Below are positions 14,551 to 21,048 of a stretch of DNA of 21,564 nt, one piece after another. The DNA is taken from IMG/VR virus record IMGVR_UViG_3300035698_022414, positions 1-21,564 of that record. One strand, 5' to 3'. Both the position numbers and the translations under genes were made by a program. The notes beneath the pieces are model-generated. The model did no database searches. It worked only from the letters and a program-made list of their open reading frames with translations, and was not told the origin of the DNA. The DNA comes from a virus. Position 1 is the stretch's first letter. Each line of letters opens with the position of its first letter.

Positions 14551-16230
14551 ATGAATGAACATGTTGGAGTTAACTTAAAAGAGGGAGTTGCTCTCTCTCC
14601 CATCGGTGGAATTAGTACGGTCATCCACTGTCTGATCGGAACCTTTGAACGCGGTCCTGTCGGTGTTGCAACCCTCGTGACAAGCTTCCCTCAGTTTGTG
14701 GGGATATTCGGAAGTGTACCGGCCAGCTCCGGGACTTCATGGCTGTCGGTAAAGGCTTACTTTGCATCAGCAGGGAATGGATCTCTTTATATCGTAAGAG
14801 CAGTCGATCCCGATACCGCCGCAAAAGCTACTTACACCTTCAATGATTCCGATAGCCATACGGCTTTGAAGGTCGAATCCGCTAATGAAGGTGCTTGGGG
14901 AAATAGCCTGTCGGTTCAGGTTGTTGATGATTCGATTCTTTCAACAACTCTCGCAGAAAATGCTGATGCTTCCGCAATAACTGCTCAGTTGACTTCTATC
15001 GCTGGTTTAGAAGTTGGTTCCGATGTCAAATTCTACAACGGTACCAATACCGAATACATCCGTATCACCCAGATTGATTACAATAGTAATACTATCTACT
15101 GGACAGGTGGTCTTGCTAACGCCTATACAACTGCCAACGGCGTGATCACATCACGCGAGTTCAAGCTTGTTGTCTTCGACCGCAGTGTTCAGGTAGAGGA
15201 ATGGGTAGGTCTATCGATGAACTCTGTTGTTTCCTTCTATGCGGAAAAAGCGGTTACATCCAAGCTGATAACCTGCACGGACGTTTTGGTTACTCATGTT
15301 GGTGACGAGAATGACCAATTAGTAGCTATTGCGGCCGCTACTCTGGCCAGTGGCAATGATGGACTCTCAGGGATAACTGGAAGTGACTATGTCGGCGTTC
15401 AGGCAGACAAGACCGGCGAGTATGCTTTAGATAGTGTCCCCGAACTATTCCGCTTCTGCTGTCCCAACCCGGTTGTTGCTGATGATGAAGCTTTACAATC
15501 TCTCACTCAGTCAATGATTGATTACGCAAACTCACGAGTGACTGTATCCTATTTCACTGAACCTCCCTTTGGTTCAACTGTGGCCGAAGTGGTGACATGG
15601 GCTAATAAGTTTGAAGGTCGTTTAGGTCAGATGTTCTGGCCCGGGGCGAAAGTGATTGATGACGGACTGAAATACGATCTTCATATATCAGGGTTTGCTC
15701 TCGGTGCCGCTGCTCACAAGGATTATACCGTCGGTGTTCACAAGAGTATTGGAAATGAGAAAGTTCCTTGGGCGTATGATCTTGAGTACGATGTCTCCGA
15801 TGCTGAATGCGATCTCCTGACCGATGCAGGTGTTAACACCGTTCGGAAAATGACCGGTGGCGGAATTAGAATCTATGGTGGGCGTACCCTGAGTGCGGTT
15901 ACGAAATTCCGATATTCTCATGTTTCTGAACTCTGGAACTATGTCGGCAAGAGCCTCTCTATCGCTTTAAGGGATGCTGTCTTCCAGCCAAACGATCAGA
16001 CTCTCTGGAAGGGCTTGACGCGTCGTATTAGTAACTTCCTGAGTAATCTACAAACAACAGGAGCTATTTACGGGGGATGGAAGGTCGTGATGGATGAGGA
16101 TAACAATCCACAAGATCAAATCGCTCTCGGTTTGGCAACGGTTGAAGTTGAGTACGTGCCGGTTGGAACGGTTGAAAAGCTGGTAGTGAAAGTTACCTCG
16201 TCACCAGGTGGTATGTCAACAGTGTCATAG
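14551..16230 (+). CDS. Contractile tail sheath protein
   Basis: This 559-residue protein has a strong AGGAGG 9 nt before ATG. It forms the outer cylinder that shortens to drive the inner tube into the cell. The N-terminal half has the sheath start G-V-N-L-K-E-G ... I-G-T-F-E-R-G-P-V-G (30-39), V-T-S-F-P-Q-F-V-G-I-F-G (43-54), V-K-A-Y-F-A-S-A-G-N-G-S-L-Y-I-V-R (67-83) and the hallmark A-N-E-G-A-W-G-N-S-L (111-120). The C-terminal domain has V-N-T-V-R-K-M-T-G-G-G-I-R-I-Y-G-G-R-T-L (about 430-450), W-N-Y-V-G-K-S-L-S-I-A-L-R-D, and the final strand V-P-V-G-T-V-E-K-L, which in sheath proteins forms the handshake between subunits. Residues about 145-192 look like an inserted small beta domain. This gene proves a contractile tail. 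Confidence 0.95.
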   Translation: MNEHVGVNLKEGVALSPIGGISTVIHCLIGTFERGPVGVATLVTSFPQFVGIFGSVPASSGTSWLSVKAYFASAGNGSLYIVRAVDPDTAAKATYTFNDSDSHTALKVESANEGAWGNSLSVQVVDDSILSTTLAENADASAITAQLTSIAGLEVGSDVKFYNGTNTEYIRITQIDYNSNTIYWTGGLANAYTTANGVITSREFKLVVFDRSVQVEEWVGLSMNSVVSFYAEKAVTSKLITCTDVLVTHVGDENDQLVAIAAATLASGNDGLSGITGSDYVGVQADKTGEYALDSVPELFRFCCPNPVVADDEALQSLTQSMIDYANSRVTVSYFTEPPFGSTVAEVVTWANKFEGRLGQMFWPGAKVIDDGLKYDLHISGFALGAAAHKDYTVGVHKSIGNEKVPWAYDLEYDVSDAECDLLTDAGVNTVRKMTGGGIRIYGGRTLSAVTKFRYSHVSELWNYVGKSLSIALRDAVFQPNDQTLWKGLTRRISNFLSNLQTTGAIYGGWKVVMDEDNNPQDQIALGLATVEVEYVPVGTVEKLVVKVTSSPGGMSTVS

Positions 16231-16255
16231 TAAAATAGTGGTAGTAAAATAGTAG
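16228..16255 (+). repeat. Two tandem 14-bp repeats at the sheath-tube junction
   Basis: TAGTAAAATAGTGG (16228-16241) is followed at once by TAGTAAAATAGTAG (16242-16255), differing at one base. The first copy includes the sheath stop codon. The A-rich spacer continues to the tube gene's ribosome site (AGGAG, 16268-16272). This may be slippage; an unstructured A-rich leader could also favour high tube translation. Confidence 0.8.
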
Positions 16256-16278
16256 TAGAAAAAATATAGGAGTATGCC

Positions 16279-16725
16279 ATGAGCCACGGAACAGCAGGTT
16301 CGGATGCCAATCCGGTTTCTAATGCCAATTTCGCTATTGAAATTGACGGTTTTCAACTTACCACGTTTGAGCAACTTGAAATCACTGGTGGTAAGTTCGC
16401 TAAGATAGCTGATCGGACTGGTATCGATCCGCCACAGAAGAAAAATTCCCGCGGACAGCAGGAAGCATTCGAGATCAAGGTCGTCAAGCGCGAACGAGAG
16501 GGAGGTCATCAAGACATTCTCGATCTCTACAAATGGGTCAATAGTGGTGAATCTCGGACAGCGGCGTTCATAACACTCGAACCGAATGGAACAGAGATTG
16601 GACGCCGGACCTTTAAGCGGGTTGTTCCGTTCGGTCGTGATGAATCGCCCTATAACGCGCTGGATGAATCTAACACTGTAGAGCACACCTTTGAGTTCGA
16701 GGGGACGGGAGAGACTGTCGAGTAA
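16279..16725 (+). CDS. Tail tube protein 1 (T4 gp19 family)
   Basis: This encodes 148 residues with AGGAG 6 nt before ATG. It resembles T4 gp19-family tube proteins, which stack as hexameric rings to make the inner tube. The first strand after an unstructured start is N-F-A-I-E-I-D-G-F (17-25), followed by F-E-Q-L-E-I-T-G-G (30-38), the position of the family's 'F-x-x-V-x-G'. Then come E-A-F-E-I-K-V-V-K-R-E (62-72), the helix D-I-L-D-L-Y-K-W-V-N-S-G (79-90), and F-K-R-V-V-P-F (about 115-121). It directly follows the sheath, as in Mu and T4-type tails. It ends with a TAATG overlap into a second tube-family gene, so the two are probably made in coordinated amounts. Confidence 0.85.
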   Translation: MSHGTAGSDANPVSNANFAIEIDGFQLTTFEQLEITGGKFAKIADRTGIDPPQKKNSRGQQEAFEIKVVKREREGGHQDILDLYKWVNSGESRTAAFITLEPNGTEIGRRTFKRVVPFGRDESPYNALDESNTVEHTFEFEGTGETVE

Positions 16726-17306
16726 TGAAACTCTTTGACCTGCCAAATGATTTAATCCAACGCCTTAATATCCTTGGCCTTGAACCATTGAAGACGTTCC
16801 GCTTTGCGGTGCAGATAGATGGTGATCCAGAAGGTAAAGCCTTTGTTGCCGGATTCAGTGAAGTCTCCGGCATCGATAAAGAGGTTGAGGTACGAAAAAT
16901 CAGAGAGGGCGGGAACCCAGGGATTTATACCTTTCCTCGCAACACAAAAGCGGGTCAATTAGTACTCACACGTCCGATGTTGTTCAGTCGTTCTCTGTTC
17001 AATTGGTTTGGAGAAGTTCAGAATTGGACAAAAGGAAAACCGGATTACAGACGATCAGTCTCGGTGTTCCTTCTTGATGAAGTGTCTTCTGCGGGCAGAA
17101 CACAACTTGCCACACCTATTCTGTATGAGGCATGGCGATGGGACTTTTTCGGCGCTTATCCCACCGCGTGGAGTGGTCCGAAACTTGACAGTATGCGCTC
17201 GGAGACGGCGCGCGAAATTATCACCTTACAACATACTGGCATATCCGAAGGTCTTGGAGTGTTAAGCGGGGATGCCGGGGAGATATTGAGTGTTTTTCAG
17301 AGATAG
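16725..17306 (+). CDS. Tail tube protein 2 (TIGR02241 / Afp1-Afp5-like)
   Basis: This 193-residue protein bears the marks of the conserved phage tail region family that includes eCIS tube proteins. It has F-R-F-A-V-Q-I-D-G (25-33), F-S-E-V-S-G-I-D-K-E-V-E (44-55), R-E-G-G-N-P-G (60-66), L-V-L-T-R-P (79-84), a W-F-G-E-V helix (94-98), V-F-L-L-D (114-118), W-R-W-D-F-F-G-A-Y-P-T-A-W-S-G-P-K-L (137-154) and L-Q-H-T-G-I (168-173). It is clearly distinct in sequence and longer than the preceding gp19-like protein. Possible jobs are tube initiation on the baseplate (as Afp5 or T4 gp54/gp48-like roles) or forming part of the tube. Start ATG 16725 overlaps the previous stop. Confidence 0.85.
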   Translation: MKLFDLPNDLIQRLNILGLEPLKTFRFAVQIDGDPEGKAFVAGFSEVSGIDKEVEVRKIREGGNPGIYTFPRNTKAGQLVLTRPMLFSRSLFNWFGEVQNWTKGKPDYRRSVSVFLLDEVSSAGRTQLATPILYEAWRWDFFGAYPTAWSGPKLDSMRSETAREIITLQHTGISEGLGVLSGDAGEILSVFQR

Positions 17307-17332
17307 TTAATAAATCATTAAAGGAGTACACA

Positions 17333-17806
17333 ATGCAAACCACTACAACGTTTGATCTTCCTATCGGGTACACTGACCCTGATACAATGGAAGTCCATAA
17401 AACCGTAACATTAAGAATGTCTTTGCTGTCAGATTTCAAGGCTGTCCATGGTAATGAAAGAGTCATCCGTTTGGCTACGAGTGGACATAAAATCAATGTT
17501 GGTGAAGTCAGTCAAAATACGGACGGCACTCCCAAGGTGATGATGGGTGAGACAAACCCTGTTGCTGCCGAAGCGGTGGAATCCGCAATGCACGAAGTGC
17601 GGTCGTGCCTGTTTGCCCGAATTGTTATTAGGCTTGGTACTATAGACAACCCAATAGTAAGAGTTTTCATGGGCTTCAATAAACCGGACTGGGATTCGTT
17701 GGTGTCTCACTATGAGGAGTTTATGAATCCCCCTGCAATGGTGGCGAAGGATCTGAAAGAAAATAATACTGATGGAGAAGAGAAGAAAGTCCCTTTAGAA
17801 CAATAG
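17333..17806 (+). CDS. Tail assembly chaperone, short product (gpG-like)
   Basis: This encodes 157 residues with AAAGGAG 7 nt before ATG. Its slot between the tube and tape measure genes is that of lambda gpG / Mu gp41 / P2 gpE, chaperones that coat the tape measure before tube assembly. N-terminal strands (T-F-D-L-P-I-G-Y, then V-H-K-T-V-T-L-R-M) precede helices and the core E-A-V-E-S-A-M-H-E-V-R-S-C-L-F-A-R-I-V-I-R-L-G (about 80-103), then M-G-F-N-K-P-D-W-D-S-L-V (114-125); the end is charged and Lys/Glu-rich. The Leu/Pro codons just before the stop form a slippery heptamer, so a fraction of ribosomes should read into the next frame. Confidence 0.75.
   Translation: MQTTTTFDLPIGYTDPDTMEVHKTVTLRMSLLSDFKAVHGNERVIRLATSGHKINVGEVSQNTDGTPKVMMGETNPVAAEAVESAMHEVRSCLFARIVIRLGTIDNPIVRVFMGFNKPDWDSLVSHYEEFMNPPAMVAKDLKENNTDGEEKKVPLEQ
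17791..17797 (+). promoter_or_regulatory. Probable -1 ribosomal frameshift site (C CCT TTA)
   Basis: In the chaperone frame the bases read C-CCT-TTA, a perfect X-XXY-YYZ heptamer with X=C, Y=T, three codons before the TAG at 17804. A -1 slip enters an open frame that runs to 18021. This is the classic tail-chaperone arrangement. A downstream hairpin (17818-17847) starts 20 nt away, farther than the usual 5-9 nt for a stimulator. Confidence 0.65.
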
Positions 17807-18021
17807 GAGATATCATTGAGCGGTTCCCTCTGCCGATGGAATCGCTTTACCAGATGGTCTTTTACCTGGCAAAAGATATCTCGACACCGATCTCAGATAT
17901 TTGGAATATGGAAGTCATGGACGCGCTGATATTTTCACATCTCTCGATAAAGCACAACAAGGCTATTGCTGATGCTGAGAAAAAGGCTATGGATGAAGCC
18001 AAGCGAGGGAAGCGCAGATGA
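17797..18021 (+). CDS. Tail assembly chaperone, -1 frame extension (gpT-like)
   Basis: This is the -1 frame downstream of the slippery site, open from 17773 to the stop at 18019-18021. The predicted fusion has 155 residues of the short product plus 74 of this frame, 229 in all. The segment begins R-T-I-G-D-I-I-E-R-F-P-L-P-M-E-S-L-Y-Q-M-V-F-Y-L-A-K and ends in a basic helix (A-I-A-D-A-E-K-K-A-M-D-E-A-K-R-G-K-R-R) that could contact the tape measure, as lambda gpGT does. The first ATG here (17836) has no ribosome site and lies in a hairpin. AGGAG (17805-17809) sits before an ATT at 17815 in this frame, so independent starting at a rare AUU codon is the alternative. TMP overlaps its end. Confidence 0.65.
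   Translation, partial: RTIGDIIERFPLPMESLYQMVFYLAKDISTPISDIWNMEVMDALIFSHLSIKHNKAIADAEKKAMDEAKRGKRR
17818..17847 (+). other. 10-bp RNA hairpin over the only downstream ATG
   Basis: GAGCGGTTCC (17818-17827) can pair with GGAATCGCTT (17838-17847), giving 10 pairs with two G-U, and a 10-nt loop. The ATG at 17836-17838 lies across the loop and the closing base pair, so it would be hidden. Confidence 0.55.
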
Positions 18022-20360
18022 TGGCCGGTCTTTCAAATTCTTTCGGGCTTGGTATCATTCTATCACTGGCCGACAAGGTTAGCCCGGGAGCAAAGACTGC
18101 AAGCAAATCTCTCACACGTCTTCAAAAACAGTCAGAGGAAACAGCTAAGAGGATAGCAAACCAAGCTGAACGTATTCAAAAATCAATGGACGGGTTTCGT
18201 ACTGGCAGAAACATCTCAATGGGTGTGGCTGCTGTCGGTGCGGCGGGGGTTGCTTCGTTGGGACTGCTAACAAGGAAAGCCGCCGGATTCCAGGATACGA
18301 TGAACAATGTGAAATCTCTGCTTGTTGATGGTACGGGAGAGACAGAGAAGATTGCCGCTAAACAGGCAGAGGACCTCGGCAAGAGGATTCTCAACTTTGC
18401 GGGGTCAACCAGAATGGCTCTTGATGAGATAGGAGCTGGAGCTTATAAGCTTGTTTCTGCCCTTCAAATTGAACAGGGCGGAAAGGCTATTGAAGCTACG
18501 GTAATGATGGCTGTTGCCGGTATGGGTACTATGGAGCAATCCGCTAATCTGATGACCTCCGTCCTTGATAATTTCGGGCCTAAATGGGGCGCCAGCATGA
18601 AGCCAGTTGAAAAAGCCGAGAAGATATTCAACCAGACATCAAGTGCGGTTCAACAGTTCAATACTACTCTGCCTCTATTGTCCGAGGGAATGAAATACGC
18701 AATTCCTACTGCCGCAAGCTTGGGGTCATCACTTTCAAGCACGTATGCTACCGTCGGGATGCTACAGACAAAAGGATTACAAGGCGGTCAAGCTGGTACT
18801 TCATATTCCGCATTTGTGAGAGGTCTGTTGCGGAATTCTGTTAAAGACCCATCAAAGGCAGAGAACATGACGTTTGACGAATTGGCCAAGACAGCTATGA
18901 CTGAGGGTGGAGGCAAGGTCAGTGGAGGTATTCTATCTGGCTTAAAGCTGGCTGACGCTAAAGGGCAGATGCTTGAAATCTGGCAAATTGTTGAGAATAT
19001 CGAGAAGAAGCTTGGAATTACTCCTGAAAAAATGGCGGCGATGGCTGAGAAGTATAAAGAGGAAATAAAGAAAGGAACAATGACTGAAGAGCAAGTCATA
19101 AAGGCATTGGGATTAACAATTCAACAAGTAGCTCAATTGCAGAAAGAACTTGGAGATGAAGGCTCTCGGGCTGCGTTGATGCTTATAGGATTTAGTCAGC
19201 AAAGCAAAGAGAAGCAAGAGGGAATCGAAAGCGGTGAAAAAGGTGTTGCCATGTATAATGTTCGCAACATCGGAGCCATCGCCGAAGAGCAAAAATTATC
19301 AAATGAAGCAAAGGCTACGGCAATAAGACTTGGCAATACTCTGCTCGACATTTATGAAAATATAACTAAGAAATTGCGATCTATCGTGAAGTGGGTTCGT
19401 GAATTTGCTGAAGCCCATCCTACAGCAACAAAATGGACGATGTGGGGGACAGCGATTGTTAGTGTTCTTGCTCTCGTCGGTGGTGGTATAGGTGCACTTA
19501 TATTCAGTATAAAATTATTGCAGGCCTCGATGGCTCTTGCAGCACTCGCAAGCGGAGGAGCATCAGGTCTGGGCTGGGCTTTGGGTATGGCAAAAGCGGC
19601 AATGTTCTCCCTGGGAAATACAACTACGATGTTGAGTCTCAGAATTGGATTGCTAACGGCGGCTCAGTGGGCATTGAATGTTGCGATGAATGCTAATCCT
19701 GTCGGATTATTTCTAACCGGCGTTGCTCTGTTGATTGGTGGTATTATCCTCCTTTACAAGAACTGGGATAAACTTAAAAGTTCGGTTGTAAGTGTCTATG
19801 GATGGGTCCGCAACTTTGCAAGGAATTGTCCGAACTGGTTGAAGATACTTCTCTTCCCGATGGGATTGGTTCTCCACTTTTGGGAAGATATCCTGTCAAT
19901 TGTCAAGGACGTGTATGATAACTTCGGGTGGGTCTTCGCTGTCATCGAAAGCCAGATAACCAGGATCACAGATTCTGCATGGTGGAAAGCATTTGTCGAA
20001 GGTCTCTCTATCGTAGGGAGTCTTGCTAAATTTACTTTTGGTGGTGTTATCTCTACCGCTTCAAACGTTGTTGATTGGCTCGGAGAAACAGATATAAGTC
20101 GTGCCACCGATAGCATGATGGGAGATAAAGGGATAGGTGTCATCGGAACGGCAATGGAAAGCATCGCGGCACAATATGAAAATATGGGGATGTCTCCTCA
20201 ACCAGCATTGGCCGGAGCCGGTGGGAGTACCATGAAAGATTATTCTGTCCAGCACAATACAATAATTATTCCTGACGCGACTGACGGGAAAGTTATAGCA
20301 AAGGAAGTACAGAGAACGCTGGACGATAAAAAGAATCGCGGAGTGAAGGGTCGTAACTGA
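18018..20360 (+). CDS. Tail tape measure protein (TP901 family)
   Basis: This encodes 780 residues; ATG 18018 or the adjacent ATG 18021, the latter overlapping the previous stop. The protein sets tail length and fills the tube. A coiled coil (about 25-60) is followed by a hydrophobic Gly/Ala stretch (67-90). A TP901-type core (about 85-395) includes G-A-Y-K-L-V-S-A-L (141-149), V-A-G-M-G-T-M-E-Q-S-A (166-176) and Q-A-G-T-S-Y-S-A-F-V-R-G-L-L (258-271). Two hydrophobic helices lie at about 476-500 and 560-582; the second is followed by Y-K-N-W-D-K-L, a common tape measure pattern (N-P-V-G-L-F ... L-L-Y-K-N-W). The C-terminus is soluble and ends with a basic tail. At about 0.15 nm per residue, the tail would be near 115-120 nm; this is an estimate from a general rule. 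Confidence 0.9.
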   Translation: MMAGLSNSFGLGIILSLADKVSPGAKTASKSLTRLQKQSEETAKRIANQAERIQKSMDGFRTGRNISMGVAAVGAAGVASLGLLTRKAAGFQDTMNNVKSLLVDGTGETEKIAAKQAEDLGKRILNFAGSTRMALDEIGAGAYKLVSALQIEQGGKAIEATVMMAVAGMGTMEQSANLMTSVLDNFGPKWGASMKPVEKAEKIFNQTSSAVQQFNTTLPLLSEGMKYAIPTAASLGSSLSSTYATVGMLQTKGLQGGQAGTSYSAFVRGLLRNSVKDPSKAENMTFDELAKTAMTEGGGKVSGGILSGLKLADAKGQMLEIWQIVENIEKKLGITPEKMAAMAEKYKEEIKKGTMTEEQVIKALGLTIQQVAQLQKELGDEGSRAALMLIGFSQQSKEKQEGIESGEKGVAMYNVRNIGAIAEEQKLSNEAKATAIRLGNTLLDIYENITKKLRSIVKWVREFAEAHPTATKWTMWGTAIVSVLALVGGGIGALIFSIKLLQASMALAALASGGASGLGWALGMAKAAMFSLGNTTTMLSLRIGLLTAAQWALNVAMNANPVGLFLTGVALLIGGIILLYKNWDKLKSSVVSVYGWVRNFARNCPNWLKILLFPMGLVLHFWEDILSIVKDVYDNFGWVFAVIESQITRITDSAWWKAFVEGLSIVGSLAKFTFGGVISTASNVVDWLGETDISRATDSMMGDKGIGVIGTAMESIAAQYENMGMSPQPALAGAGGSTMKDYSVQHNTIIIPDATDGKVIAKEVQRTLDDKKNRGVKGRN

Positions 20361-20890
20361 TGAGTCTGTTTCTGCCGAGTTCAAGGGAATCAATTGTCCC
20401 CTTTTCTGATATCAATCTGATAAAGGGACAGTTGTATAATCTCGATCTCGATGAAAAGATCAGCTTTCAGTTCAACCCTGAAGCATTCACCTATGAGAAA
20501 TCGTTCAATTGGGCAACAGTGGCATGGAAGGGTTCAGAGGATGGTGGCGATCTTCAGTACTTGAACACAGGACCAATAGGGTTTGATCTACCTCTGATAT
20601 TTGCTGTTGAACCCGGTGCTCCAATTGTGACAAGTGAATCGGTTGAGGAAAGAGTATCGCAGGGAAGCGACCTGCCTGCTGATTTTGAAAAGATAGAGGA
20701 GGCTCTAAACCGATGGGAAAAGCCACTCGAGAATAAGGGTAGGCCATCACGTCTTCGGATTATCATGGGACCGAGAAACTTTGACGGTGTTATCTCAAAA
20801 TTGACTGTCAGAATAACTGAGTATTTCCCCGACCTGACAGCGCGAGAGGTGCTGTTCACTATAGGATTCAGGCAATGGGTAATAAATTGA
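20360..20890 (+). CDS. CIS tube / Afp7 N-terminal-like baseplate protein
   Basis: This encodes 176 residues starting at ATG 20360, overlapping the tape measure stop by 1 nt. The marker I-S-F-Q-F-N-P-E (34-41) followed by S-F-N-W-A-T-V (about 48-54) and the L-P-L-I-F-A-V-E pattern (about 77-84) match the CIS-tube domain at the N-terminus of Afp7/Pvc7-type proteins and its phage relatives (T4 gp53-like role joining tube and hub). The end repeats a family strand set: S-R-L-R-I-I-M-G, then S-K-L-T-V-R-I-T-E-Y-F and V-L-F-T-I-G-F-R-Q-W. In Afp7 a LysM domain follows in the same chain. Here it lies in the next, overlapping gene. The protein is soluble, with no signal peptide. Confidence 0.8.
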   Translation: MSLFLPSSRESIVPFSDINLIKGQLYNLDLDEKISFQFNPEAFTYEKSFNWATVAWKGSEDGGDLQYLNTGPIGFDLPLIFAVEPGAPIVTSESVEERVSQGSDLPADFEKIEEALNRWEKPLENKGRPSRLRIIMGPRNFDGVISKLTVRITEYFPDLTAREVLFTIGFRQWVIN

Positions 20891-21048
20891 AACGATACAC
20901 TGTCCAGGCTGGCGAACGGATAGACAATCTGGCTGTCAGGATATATGGCGATCCGAGCAAGTACATATTGTTGCTGAGAGCAAATCCACAGCTTGATATA
21001 TGGAACCCACAACCGGGTATGGTGGTGGAGGCTCCCGATGCCAGATAA
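20875..21048 (+). CDS. LysM-like tail protein X
   Basis: This 57-residue protein overlaps the CIS-tube gene by 16 nt and the hub gene by 11 nt. The sequence has the LysM/gpX pattern: Y-T-V-Q-A-G-E-R-I-D-N-L-A-V-R-I-Y-G-D-P-S-K-Y, then L-L-L-R-A-N-P-Q-L, then P-Q-P-G-M-V-V-E-A-P. P2 gpX (67 residues) and the LysM domain of Afp7 do the same job, binding the hub and wrapping around the tube-baseplate interface. The ribosome site is weak (AGG), so translation likely depends on coupling with the gene before. TTG at 20887 is an alternative start. Confidence 0.85.
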   Translation: MGNKLKRYTVQAGERIDNLAVRIYGDPSKYILLLRANPQLDIWNPQPGMVVEAPDAR

